From NCBI RefSeq assembly GCF_000315625.1, contig NW_005434559.1, forward strand, positions 113,238 to 177,237: 64,000 nt of DNA, given 5' to 3'. The notes under the pieces were generated by a model. The model had not been told where the DNA came from. It was given only the letters and a program-made list of their open reading frames with translations, and ran no database searches. Numbering within the stretch: position 1 is the stretch's first letter; each line of letters begins with the position of its first letter. The DNA comes from Guillardia theta CCMP2712. Its lineage: Eukaryota > Cryptophyceae > Pyrenomonadales > Geminigeraceae. Of this stretch, positions 43,340 to 54,049 are shown piece after piece. The position numbers and the translations under genes were made by a program.

Positions 43340-44420
43340 CATGGAAAGGACTCCCCGACGATTTTAAAACATAGTACAGGTCCAAAATTACTCAAATATT
43401 AGGAACACCGTACAATATGTGAACAGTGGGGGTAATTTTGAAATCTTATAAACATATTAAAGTTTTACTGGTACAAAGTAGTTAAATTTCAAATTATATA
43501 CAACTACTTGTTAAAAAGGGCGGGAGAGCTTCCGGCCATTCGACCACCCCACCTCATTCCCGTAAATTGGACGGACCCCAGGAATTTACCATCAAGACAG
43601 CACATGGTCCAAAAGTACCGGTCCTTTTAAATTGATTTCAAGGAATTCAAGGGGGGTGAGGGTCAGTACCCCACTGCCAGAAAGCCACATTCCTCTATAC
43701 CTCGAGCTTACATCCCCGAAAACAAGTACCCCCCTATTTCCCTGGTAAAAGTACCCCTGTGTAAAAACTTATCCACCCTACCCCCTCAAAACTCCACGGA
43801 CAATCACAGACCAATGCTGACATGGACCCCTTCGCCCAAATTACAGTACCCTACCCGGCTATCTTACCATGGAAACACCGAATGTACCCCTATCCCTTAC
43901 CATCACTACCGGTCATTACAGTACCCACCGACACTCTGACTACCCCCGCCCGAATCGTCGCACCCCACCTCTCCTGCTCTGGATCGTTCTATCGGCGCCC
44001 TCTATGCACAAGTAGCCCCTATCCTCCGTTCCTTCCATCCGCCTCCTCCGCTGACTCTTGCCCTTCCTTCTCCCTGTCTCTCCCCCTGCCTCCCTCTTCC
44101 TGCCTCGTCCTCCTACTCCTTCTCGTCCACCTGATCCCTCCCATCTCTCACCCTTGTCTCTCCCTTCTCTGAATGTGTGTCAACTCCTCTCCTCGGAACT
44201 CCCTTCTCTCCCTCCCTCCTCTCTCTCTCCCCCTCCTCCCCCAGCTCTCCCTCTACATCGATACCTCAATGCCTCTTCAGATCTCCCTTTCTCGTGTAAT
44301 TCCTCGTCCTCCTCCCCACCCGCCCGGCTCCGCCTATCGCTCCTCCTATCTTGTTTTCTCGCTTCCAATATCTTCCTCTCAGCACGAGTTGTATTCCAAG
44401 TGATGCCCGTGTCTTGCATT
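43340..44420. repeat. Compound island (copy 5), C-rich orientation
   Basis: 43350-43520 is AT-rich. 43560-43980 carries CCCTACCCC/TACCCCC words, the complement of the G-rich blocks elsewhere. 44030-44400 is a C/T-rich tract. No exon is seen between 43120 and 44652. Confidence 0.6.
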
Positions 44421-44652
44421 GCATATGGATCTCAGCCATCATCGTGATGAACGCTCTCCCATTTCGACGCTGGTGGTCAGGAGAATGAAGCTGATTGGTT
44501 TCTTCACAGTTGAACCATTAACATTCTCAAGTTCGGGAGAGGGCTCGTAAACAGGAGGCGCTGTCATACTGTGATCATCCGGTTTTTTTCGGGGTGAGCC
44601 CTTTCCTGCTACTGCACGTGCGGCTCCTCACTCACGTCACGCCAGCAAGGCG

Positions 44653-46534
44653 ATGCAGTACGACTACGACTTGCTCGTCATCGGTGGAGGATCGGGTAGG
44701 GGAACCGGCCGGTCATGTTAAGAACGACTCACCTCCTGTGGCAGGAGGTCTAGCCGCTTCCAAAGAAGCTGCTGCTCTCGGTGCCAAGGTCGCGGTTTGC
44801 GATTATGTCACACCGAGTCCCAAGGGTACAGATCTAGCTGCTCCCCTCTTGTTGCCTTGGCCTTCGTGACTTCGCCCTCCCCCTTTCGCCGTCCCCTGTG
44901 AAGTTTCGCTGTGGTTGACTCATGTGCAGGAACAACTTGGGGGCTTGGAGGAACATGCGTGAATGTAGGATGCATTCCGAAGAAGTTGATGCATCAGGCT
45001 TGCCTACTGGGTCTAGCGGTTGAAGACGCGAAATCGTTCGGTTGGAAGCTGCCGGACGAGAAGACTCACGACTGGGAGACGATGGTGAACAATGTGCAAG
45101 ACTACATCAGCGGCCTGAACTTCCGCTACCGAACGGAGTTGCGCACGAAGAAAGTTGACTACCTGAATGCCTTGGCGGTTTTTGTCGACGAGCACACCGT
45201 TGAGCTGACAGACAGGAAGGGAAACGTCTCGAGGAAAACAGCTGAAAACTTCATTGTGGCTACAGGCGGAAGGCCCAAGTACCTTGGCATCCCAAATGAG
45301 ATGGAGCTCTGCATAACATCCGACGACCTGTTCTCCCTGTCTTCGCCACCAGGGAAGACTCTGGTTGTGGGAGCTTCCTATGTTGCCTTGGAATGTGCCG
45401 GTTTCTTGAGAGGCCTCAACTACGACACCACCGTAATGATGCGCTCGATTCCTCTTCGTGGGTTCGATCAGCAGTGTGCCGAGATGATCTGCTCCTACAT
45501 GGAGGAGGAAGGGACCAAGTTCATCCGTGGGTGCATTCCAGCCAAGATAGAAAAAGCCGAATCTGGGAAGATCAAGGTTTTCTGGAAGCCAACCAACGGC
45601 GGTGATACCATGGAATCTGACGAGTACGACACCGTCATGCTTGCGATCGGGAGGTATGCGCTCACCGAGCAGTGCGGAGTGCAGAACGCAGGAATCAAGA
45701 CGGACCCGTCATCCAAGAAGATCATCGGGACAGGCACGGGCGTCGGTTTGACCGAGCAGAGCAACGTTGACCATATCTATGCTATCGGCGACGTTCTTCA
45801 TGGATACCCTGAGCTCACACCCGTGGCAATCCAAGCTGGTATCCTTCTTGCACGCAGAATTTTCGGAGCGAGCAGCAAGGCGATGGACTACGAGAAGGTT
45901 CCGACAGCCGTCTTCACCCCTGTCGAGTACGGATGCGTCGGTCTGAGCGAGGAGGACGCGATCGCCCGACATGGTGAGGAGAACATCGAAGTTTATCATC
46001 AGAGCTTCAAGGTCAAATCTCAATGTCTCGCTCCCCTGCCCTGAGATTCTCTCGCAGCCGCTTGAGCTGACTGTCCCGGGACGAGGAGACAACGCAGGAT
46101 ACCTCAAGGTCACTGCTCCTTTCCCTCTCAATGGGGAGCTGCTGATGCGCCTGTGTTGGTCAGGTGATTGTGGATAAGAAGGACAACGAGAGGGTCCTGG
46201 GGATGCACTACCTCGGGTGGGGTGCAGGAGAGATCATGCAAGGATTCGCCATCGCTCTGAAGCTAAGAGCCACCAAGGTGACGCTGTTGCCCAGCACTTG
46301 CCCCAGCTGAGTCGGACATGCAGGAGGACCTGGATGAACTCGTTGGCATCCATCCGACAAGGTCAGTCAGCACTCGTGGGCTGGGCCGAGCCTAGCTGAC
46401 TCTCTGGCAGTGCGGAGCTGTTCACGACACTCAAAGTGACTAAGAGCTCCGGTCTTGACTTTCGTCAGGTTCAGTTTGTGACAGTCGCGATGGTTTCGCC
46501 TTGACCCCTGACGCAGGCCGGTTGCTGAGGTTAA
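44653..46534 (+). CDS. TXNRD: Thioredoxin reductase, selenocysteine-containing (TGA at 46526 read as Sec)
   Basis: NADPH-dependent flavoenzyme of the large animal type that reduces thioredoxin. Exons: 44653-44695, 44745-44825, 44930-46011, 46058-46108, 46163-46277, 46324-46361, 46411-46468, 46517-46534. All junctions are phase-consistent. The FAD-binding motif is VIGGGSGG at the start. The redox disulfide is CVNVGC in GGTCVNVGCIPKK. The NADPH site is VVGASYVALE. The dimer interface follows PVEYGCVGLSEEDA, with catalytic His in DELVGIHPTSAE. The last junction joins SGLDFRQ to AGC-TGA-G-TAA: the protein ends Ala-Gly-Cys-Sec-Gly, as in animal TrxR. If TGA were read as stop, or the last intron retained, the active-site tail would be lost. 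No leader peptide is present, so it is probably cytosolic. Confidence 0.93.
46526..46528 (+). other. Selenocysteine codon (TGA)
   Basis: In-frame TGA flanked by TGC and GGT, with TAA two codons later (46532-46534). The context GCC GGT TGC TGA GGT TAA matches the C-terminal Gly-Cys-Sec-Gly of selenoprotein thioredoxin reductases. Confidence 0.9.
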
Positions 46535-46611
46535 GCTGCTGCCAGACTCGATCTCTTAGGAGACGCTGCTGGAGATAAGCAAGGCGTCTCCTGGGAGAGG
46601 TTTGGCAGCAG
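46535..46611 (+). promoter_or_regulatory. Long stable hairpin just after thioredoxin reductase stop
   Basis: Outer helix 46535-46543 with 46603-46611, internal loops of 8 and 5 nt, then an inner 14-bp helix 46553-46566 with 46584-46597 and a 17-nt loop. It starts immediately after TAA. It lacks the AUGA/GA core of a SECIS. It may help Sec insertion or stabilise the mRNA; its role is inferred. Confidence 0.5.
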
Positions 46612-46708
46612 GACGAGGAGGCAGAGGCCCACCTGCTGTGCGCGATTCTTGTCGCATTCCGGCGGGTTTGATCACCTCCCCGAAGCCCAAGGGTTTGCAT
46701 GCAGAGCA

Positions 46709-46767
46709 GCATGCAGCTATGAAGGACAAGCTTCAAACGCTACGCGCAAGCTTGACCCGAGACATGC
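46709..46767 (+). promoter_or_regulatory. SECIS element in 3' UTR of thioredoxin reductase
   Basis: Eukaryotic SECIS pattern: ATGA at 46719-46722, then exactly 12 nt to the unpaired AA at 46735-46736, then the matching GA at 46759-46760. The core helix pairs CAAGCTT (46727-46733) with AAGCTTG (46748-46754) plus GG/CC outside. A small apical CGC/GCG helix makes it form 2-like. The basal helix pairs GCATG (46709-46713) with CATGC (46763-46767). It lies about 190 nt after the Sec TGA, within the normal working distance. Confidence 0.85.
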
Positions 46768-46824
46768 CCATCACTTTGACTACGTTTTTATAATGTAACG
46801 GTTCATTGCCCACACCCCCAGCCC

Positions 46825-48878
46825 CTAGAAGATGAACTTGTCTCCGTTAGCACCCTCCCATTCTTCACTGTCGTCGTACGCTCGGGCCGTGAAACCGGTC
46901 TGCCTCTCGAGATAGCTTGAGAGGAGCGACGGTCGCGATGAGGCGGGTGGTGGGCCATGCCCGTTCACCCCCGCACCGTTGACCCTCAAACCATTCATGC
47001 CGTACCCGCCGGTCCCGCTGCCAATCAAGCCAACGCGTTGCGTGCCCACGTCATTGTCGCCAAGTCCTTTCAACCGCTTGAGCTCACTCAACGCTGCGTC
47101 TCTTTCTGCCGTCACACGCTTGAGCTTGTCCACCAGTGAGAGCTTTTCATCGTCGTCCCCGTACCACTCAGGGTTTCCCTGTATCAGCGCAAGCTTCATT
47201 GCTAAACTGACCGGTGACTCTCCGTCGCGCGACCATTTTTGCGCCTCTGCGAGTTTACGGGCAGAGTAGAGTTCAAACTCCTCTTGGAAGATTTCCACGA
47301 ATTGTTCTCTCGTGATTCTCCTGTCCTGTCCGAGCTCCACATTCCGAGTGATGTACTGGAAGTCATCGAAGCCCAACAAGATCATCGGGTCTGTGTGAAA
47401 TGCTTTGAGGCCAGTCTGCAGCTCTGAGAAGGACAAGGAGTTCGAGCCAAGGAGGTCAAGCCTGTCAAATACTGAGTCAACCATCTGCTCAAAGTGATCT
47501 GCATTGTCAAAGACAATCAGCTTGCTGAGAATTGGATCGAGCACACGGATAGATTTGTCTATTCCCTGCCGATTGTTTTCAGCTTGCTTCTTTCTTATAC
47601 CCTGCTCTTCCTCGTTCACGCATCGAATGAAGTTGTCGAGCATCACGGCAACGACTACGTTGAGCAGAATCATGGAAGAGATGATCATGTAAACCACAAA
47701 GAATATCATTACAGTCTTGTCAGATGAAGAAAAGAGAGGCCTGGCAACTGAAGATGCCCACGCATCTCCAGTAGCACACTGGTACATGGTAAAGATGGCG
47801 AGTTCAAAATTCCCAAAAAGATCAGGTCTCCTTGTACCGTAGAGATCCACTGAGATGATCGCGAACATGGAGGTGACGATGACAAGAATCAACACTGAGT
47901 TGAGAACTGGCAGCAAACTGCCAAGAATCGCATTGAAGATGACGCGAAGATGTCTCATCCTTTTGAAAAGCTGAGCTGCCCTGAAAACTCTCAGCATTCG
48001 CAGGGTGGTGAAGGCAGGCACTTTAGGTAGTGCCAGAGACAGCAGAGAAACGATCACGATTACAGTGTCAAAAATGTTCCACCCATTGAGCCAAAATTTC
48101 ATCCCATACTTCCCTTTCCAATTGACAAAAATGTTGAGTGCAAGCTGATAACAAAGTCAGCGAGGGGAGCCAGGAGAAAGAGCAACGAATCACGGGCACG
48201 TACCTCGAAGGTGAAGATAGCTGTGAAGATGATGTCGGTCACATTGAAGACTGTGCTTGCTACTGAGTCGCTGGAAGGAGTCAACTCTGCCTGAACGCAG
48301 TTGAGGAAGAAGATCGCCCCAATAGAGAAGCCAAAGAGCAGCTGGAAGGCTTCCGACTGGTACATCCTTCTCATGAAGAGCCGAAACTTGGTGAAGCTCG
48401 AGAAGAGCGTGTCGTGCAATTTCATCTCATTCATCTGGTTCGACACCTTTTGATAGCACTCGAGCAGCTGTGCTTCCGTATGAAACCGAAGAGGAAAGCT
48501 CCTCCCCTGGTTCAACCCCTCATTGTCGGTGAATATGATCAGGGCAGGGAAGTTGGAGAAGTTTCCTTTCTCAGCATCCGCCTGCCTTCTCTTCAGCAGA
48601 GCAATCGAAGAAGTCGAGTGGCTCTTTAAATCCTCCATCTGCGTGATTTCTTGCAGAGAAATTTTGGTCACATTTCCGTCAGGTTCATCGTCGTCTACAA
48701 AGGCAAGGTACGAGCGAGTCAGCACTAAACTCTTGGTTTCCCATGGATCTTTTGTGACATCATGCGAAAGGAACAAAACTTTGCTATGGTACAGGACAGG
48801 CTCACCAAACCTGTCAGCCAGAGACTGAGACCCACTCCGTGTCCGCTCTTGAGAGCGATTCTGAACCTCAAAGCTCAT
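46825..48878 (-). CDS. Single-domain voltage-gated cation channel with N-terminal PH-like region
   Basis: Two exons, 48878-48204 and 48144-46825; the 59-nt intron joins IIFTAIFTFE to LALNIFVNW in S2/S3. The product is about 664 residues, with the first ATG at 48878 (MSFEVQNRS). Residues about 30-150 look like a PH domain (YHSKVLFLSHD, TKSLVLTRSYLAFV, PALIIFTD). S1 begins near 180 (LLFGFSIGAIFFLN). S4 is LRMLRVFRAAQLFKRMRH near 276. The pore filter TGDAWAS near 350 aligns with TLESWAS of bacterial NaChBac-type channels, with Asp in place of the selectivity Glu. S6 is MIISSMILLNVVVAVML. After it come EF-hand-like helices (FDRLDLLGSNSLSFSEL), a short coiled coil (VTAERDAALSELKRL) and a Gly-rich tail. 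By family, four copies would form a Na+ or Ca2+ channel. It converges with thioredoxin reductase. Confidence 0.9.
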
Positions 48879-49600
48879 TGTTACAACCTGCTGGTGACTT
48901 GCAGCGAGGATCAATGAGTTCCTTTCCTTCTACTTGCTACACATCTTGGAGATGAGAGGAGACAATCCTGTTTGAAAGTCCTCGTCCTTCAAAGACTTCG
49001 AATGTCTTGGGCACTTCGGGGGGAAAGCTCAAGCATTCAATTCAAACCTTGAAAAATTGCTCTATGGTCAGTCAGCCTGCAATGAATAAGTCACAAAAAC
49101 CAATGAGAGATCATCATTCAGGGAATAGCAATCCTCTTAGCACAACACCATTACAAACATCTCAGCCCTTGCAGATGCACCTCAATGCGCCCGAACTGTT
49201 CTCCAGGGGACACTTCACCTCTGGTTTGGACTCATCCTAGTTCTGGACGTGATATTTCCACTATCTTCATCTGTTTGACCTCACTGTATCATCAGACCTT
49301 CATTCCTTTGATTCTCGTCGGTCTCATTCCAAACCTCCTACCTTATCCTTTCAACCTACACAAGGACATGGCGTTCTCGCCTGCGAGCACTTGTCCGCAT
49401 TTGTTGATGGCGAGTCAGACTCTACATAACATCCTCAGTTCTTCCTTCCTTCAAGAATCATTCCCCACGTCCCTATCCCTTGCTGTTCCCCCCATGACCG
49501 CGCGCTATCTTCATCCCATGCTCTGTTCCTACCTCGCGCCCTCTCATTCTCTCATTTCCCCCACTGGACCTCGTCTCTGCTACCCCTGCTTTTCCCCATC
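48879..49600. other. Intergenic upstream of voltage-gated channel
   Basis: No exon supported on either strand. 49250-49600 is pyrimidine-rich without splice structure. Confidence 0.45.
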
Positions 49601-51440
49601 CTAAGCAGGAGAAGGAGGGGGTAGGTTATTGATTATAGGAAGCAGGGGTGGGTCGCAAGGGGTAGCCAAGGGTCCTCAGATGGGGGGTAGTCAAATGACA
49701 GGCCTTGAAGGTACTGAAAGAGGCGAGGTAGCTCATCTGAATTCGTGGTGGGTGGTAACAGATTGGTTGAGGAGGGTGGGTGGTCCGCGATATTAGTGAG
49801 GCGACCCGACCTTGAAGGTACCTCGTGATGGGGTGGGTATCGGACATAAGGGATTATGGGGGGTGGGGTGATACACGATTTGGGTGGTAAGGGGTAATCG
49901 AAGCCCAAATGACCCAGGTTTTACCCATGAATTGCACTCTTCAGTACCGGTGTGTTTGTTAAAGGGGGGGTCCAGTCAATCTTCCAGGGGGTGACAAAAG
50001 CAATCTGGTCGCCGTCAAGATACTAAGGGGGGGGGGGGGGTAGGGGTAGTACAACTCTAGGGGCTCCAAGGCTCCCAGAGGTGCAGAATTTTCAACCCAG
50101 GTGACATACGACCATCAGATTCGACAGTGAGGCTTTCATATGTACAAATTATTGCTTCAAATTTCAAATACTAAATGAAATATTTCAAACATGCCCACGG
50201 AAATCTGATTCGGCGAAGGGGATCTGATTGGGGAATGAAAGTTAAATTTTTGGGTACTCCATCGAAATGTAGCTACCGTTATTTATCGGAAAATGGTAAT
50301 AATTCAGTACTGTGGGTTTAAAATGTACCCCCTAGAAATCATTACGGACCAGTACAGAACTATTACTACCAGTGAACTTGTCGGTACTGCCAGTACCTGA
50401 CTCCCGCATTCTGGTAGTACCTGAGGTACATTATTCCTTGTACCATACGTTAGTATGGTGATTCTACTGCAGATATCTCCGACCGGACTTGTGAGGTCTA
50501 AAAGTTCCGAAAGTCATGCGACCGCCGGGCTACCACGGTACCGTGACACTGAGTCAGCTCAGAGGCTTTACTCAAAGTTAAGTCAGAGGTGTAGTACGGT
50601 ACTGACTCTGTGAGTTGAGTACTCATCAGTGACGCCAGCCTTACGGTCACCCGCGGCGCGGCCGGTCGGACGCCGAGCGGCGGCACAGGCTGCCCGGCGC
50701 TGCCGGACTGGCACCGTCACCGGGTAAGGCTCCGACTCGCCCGGGCCGCCGGCCGCCGGCCTGGCACTGCGGACTGCTGGCCACTTTGAGGCTTCAATAC
50801 TCAAGTTATGTTTTAAGCTAAAATCATAAGATCAAAATCCGAGTACTACGGCGAGGAACTGTCAGTGAACTACTACTCAAAACTCCCGAGTCCGACGGTC
50901 GTACAGCCCGGCCTGGCCCAGCGGCACCGTCGGCTCGGGTGATGGAACGTATGCCAGCCGTGCCAGTCAGATAGCTAAACCAAGACGACTTACATGGCGA
51001 GGCGGCATGTCACCGTGCTGTGTAGTACGTGGGACCGTGACGAAGCCTTGAAGAGGGGGCTTTCCTAGCCGTCCGCCTTGCTAAGGTCCTCTCATGTCTG
51101 GGTGCTTGGGTTTCACATCCTAGCATACAGTCTATCTCTCATGTGCTCCTCAATTCTGGTTTGTGTGCATTAAACTCGGTCTTGAGCAAAAACTGTCTTG
51201 TTACAACTAAGGTCGATGCCACGGTGATATCTGCGTGACTTTGGACTAGTACAAGTCTAACAAACTTCAATGTATTCCGTCGGGCCAGCGTGACTCGCGG
51301 CGGCCTACTGCCCGCCGGGCCCGCACTGCACGCGGCACTGCACGACGGCGAGAACCGTTGAACCGTTCGGAAGAAAAAGACAGCGAGAACCAACACCCTG
51401 TTGCCAACTGCTGTCCCCCAAACTTAACTGATACCTTCAC
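49600..51440. repeat. Compound island (copy 6)
   Basis: 49600-50060 is G-rich with GGGGTAG words and a run of 11 G near 50030. 50100-50350 is AT-richer. 50350-50600 has many GTACC/GGTAC words. 50640-50960 and 51290-51360 are GC-rich with CCGGCGGCC-type palindromes. No gene is recognised up to 51823. Confidence 0.6.
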
Positions 51441-51823
51441 TTAACTGCGCGCAGGATTTCCCCATGCCAGCGATGTCGCTGTGGCCGCCGCCGAAGGAAT
51501 GAGACGCATACCGGAACGCACCCGCGATAATGGCAGCGAAGGACAGGGATGCCTTGAGCTGACGAAAGATCCTGGACCGGATGCGTTTGCAAGACTAGTG
51601 ACTCTCCAGCACCCCCGACGGTTCAGTGACAGCAGTGTCTTCGGGAGCCGCTGATGATCCGAGCCTCGGCGAGCGAGAGGGTTTTGCTCACAATACGGCA
51701 GATCAACGATGAGCTTGCCGGGTAGCCGCAAAGGAGGCGGAAGAGCAATGGTAGACGAGAGGAAGTTGAGAAGGAAGGTCAGACACGAGAAAGCTTGATG
51801 TTCCTCCCTTGTCCTTGTCATCG

Positions 51824-53778
51824 ATGACGATCAGGATCGGCTACTACTGCTTGCTCGGCCTCTTGGTCCCTCTGGTGATTGACATCTCTGTATGCGCTGG
51901 CGCCTTCCAGGCTCCAGCTTCCCCTCTCGGTGCAAGAGCTAGAAGTTCACTGCCATCATCCTGCTGCAGTGCCAAGAGGCTGGAGGAAGGTCGGGAGGAT
52001 CCCCACAGGATCTTCGTGGGGGGGACCTCGTACCAGGATAGGGCGTCGCTCCTCCGTGCATACTTCGAGCGAGCAGGAAGCATTCGTCAGGTCGAGCAAT
52101 CTTCACGAGGATATGCCATCATCTCCTTCGAGGACGAGGCCTCTTGGTCTCGTGCTCTGTCCCTTCCCTGTGACGAGAGTCTGTTCAAGGAGATCCGGCC
52201 AGCAAGACCTCTCAGTCGAAAGCACACTGACGACAGGAAGGCGGAGACTGCAGAAGTAGAGGAGGGTTACGATGTTGCGTTGCTCGTGCCGTACACTCAT
52301 TCTCATCGGGTTAGGGAAATGGTCTCTGAACTTCTTGGCTCCTCCCTCGACCACGCAAGCATCGTCCCAGCCTATGAAGAGCGGGTGAAGAGAGTCAACT
52401 TCGTCCTCCTCAGGCTCCATTTCCCAGCTTCAGCATCCTCTTGGAGCTTGCAGCACCGAACGGAGCAGAGTCGAAGGGCAGCAGATGTCATAGTTGAGAA
52501 CGCAGCGATGCAGTCCGTGATTCATCGCGTCTTCATCCTGGACAGGGAGGTGGGGAAGGCTGTGGGAAGCCTGGAGGAAGGGCTCTTGTGTCTTAGCAGG
52601 CAGATCGCCTACTGGAACTGCTCTCGTCCTGAAGCAGGAGGAGAGGCTTCTTGCCAGAGCCTTGGAGGGTGTCACCGGCGATGCTGGTGGAGGGACCTGG
52701 CTCCTGTGTCAGTCCGAGTCTCGTCATCCCCTACCATCTCCACACAGCTCTGCGTAGAGTTCCTGGAGAGGAGGGGTGTGGCATGCTCTCCTCAGCACTA
52801 CAACCTCATCGCATCCATCGTGCAGCTGCCGGGCAACAAGTTCTATACAGGAGTTGCCGAGAAGACAAGAGCAGTGGACCAGGTTCAGGTACCTCAGCTG
52901 TCTCCAGTCTCTCGCGCCTTCCTCAAGCTCGAGGAGGTGTTTGTTCGCTGGAATCAGCCTCTCCCTGCGAGCATCATGGCTCTCGATGCAGGAAGTGCCC
53001 CTGGAGGATGGAGCAAGTGGCTCGTGGAGCATAGAGCTAGGACGGTGATTGCGGTGGACCCAGCAGAAATGCTCTACAGGCCGGAGAACGAGCGAGGGGA
53101 GGGCGAAGACGGCGGAGAGAGCGTCTCTTTTAGGCATATGAAGATGACCTTGCAGGAGAGTATCCCAGTGCTGCAGCGGGAGGGATTCAGATTCAACTTG
53201 TTCGTGTCTGATATGTACTTGAGCCCGAAGATGTCCGCCGTCGATGTTTTCAACGAGGTGAATGACGATGATGATTGGGAGGAGGAAGATGAGGAGGACG
53301 TGAAGGAGATGCGTCAGACTGAGGTTGTCGTCTTGTAGGTCGCTGACTCTGGCCTTCTCCATGACGGTGCTGTTGTGGTTTTGTCGCTGAAGGGGAACGA
53401 AGTAAGTCAAACATGACCTTCGATTCATCTCCTCGTCCTCCCCTCGCCTCACATCTCCTGCTACACTCGATTTCTTCTCTCAGCCCATTTGACCTGCTCT
53501 GCAGGCCAAGGGACATTCATCAGCTCGCTTCGATGCTCTCATCTCAAAGCAGGTGGAAAAGTTCTCTGCAAGATGCTCCCACGTTAAGGTGATTTACCAT
53601 CAATGAACGAGCTCAGCTGAGGCCCAGCTCAGGTTTACCATCTGCTCTCAAACAGGGTACGGGAGAGGACCATTGTAGGGTACTGGGTACATTGAAGGAA
53701 GTGCTCAAGACATACATTGCTGGAGAATGCGGGCAGCTAGTCTCTTACCCTCCGGTGATGCAAAGGAAGGAACTTTGA
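51824..53778 (+). CDS. Plastid-targeted RRM + FtsJ-type rRNA 2'-O-methyltransferase
   Basis: The ATG at 51824 opens a signal peptide (CLLGLLVPLVIDISVCAGA) with FQAP after the cleavage, then a Ser/Arg-rich transit region. Exons: 51824-53257, 53339-53401, 53505-53588, 53656-53778. Residues near 65-130 resemble an RRM (HRIFVGGTSYQDRASLLRAYF; RGYAIISFED). The C-terminal half is a SAM-dependent FtsJ/RlmM-like fold: SRAFLKLEEVF carries the catalytic Lys, DAGSAPGGWSKW is the SAM-binding loop and FNLFVSDMYLSP contains the catalytic Asp; the exon ADSGLLHDGAVVVLSLK supplies a following strand. It probably methylates plastid (or other organellar) rRNA. The 80-base first intron is open but for the TAG at its acceptor, so its retention would give an acidic tail and a stop at 53338. 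Confidence 0.85.
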
Positions 53779-54049
53779 TAGAAGAGACGTTGTGCTGGAG
53801 TTGAAGGGGTGCCATGTCAGGGCCATGAAGGGGAATCAAAACACATGAACACTGAGAACAAGGAAACGAGGAGCGAGAGATAGGAGAAAGCAGCATGCAT
53901 GTTGAGAAGACATAAACATTGCAGAAATCAAATGAAAAGAAAGGCGTGCAGGATCGTAAGTGAGGAAAGACCAGGGGAAAGGAGATCAGGAAGGGAGAGG
54001 GCGGAGGGAGGTGGAGGGAGAGGAGGGAGGAGAGGAGGATCACATCAAT

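Noticed and set aside
46535-46611. Hairpin as the SECIS itself
   Set aside because: It lacks the AUGA/GA quartet and starts right at the stop codon; the element at 46709-46767 fits the SECIS rules instead.
46602-46793. Short ORF downstream of thioredoxin reductase
   Set aside because: It lies in the 3' UTR and overlaps the SECIS; better explained as untranslated RNA.
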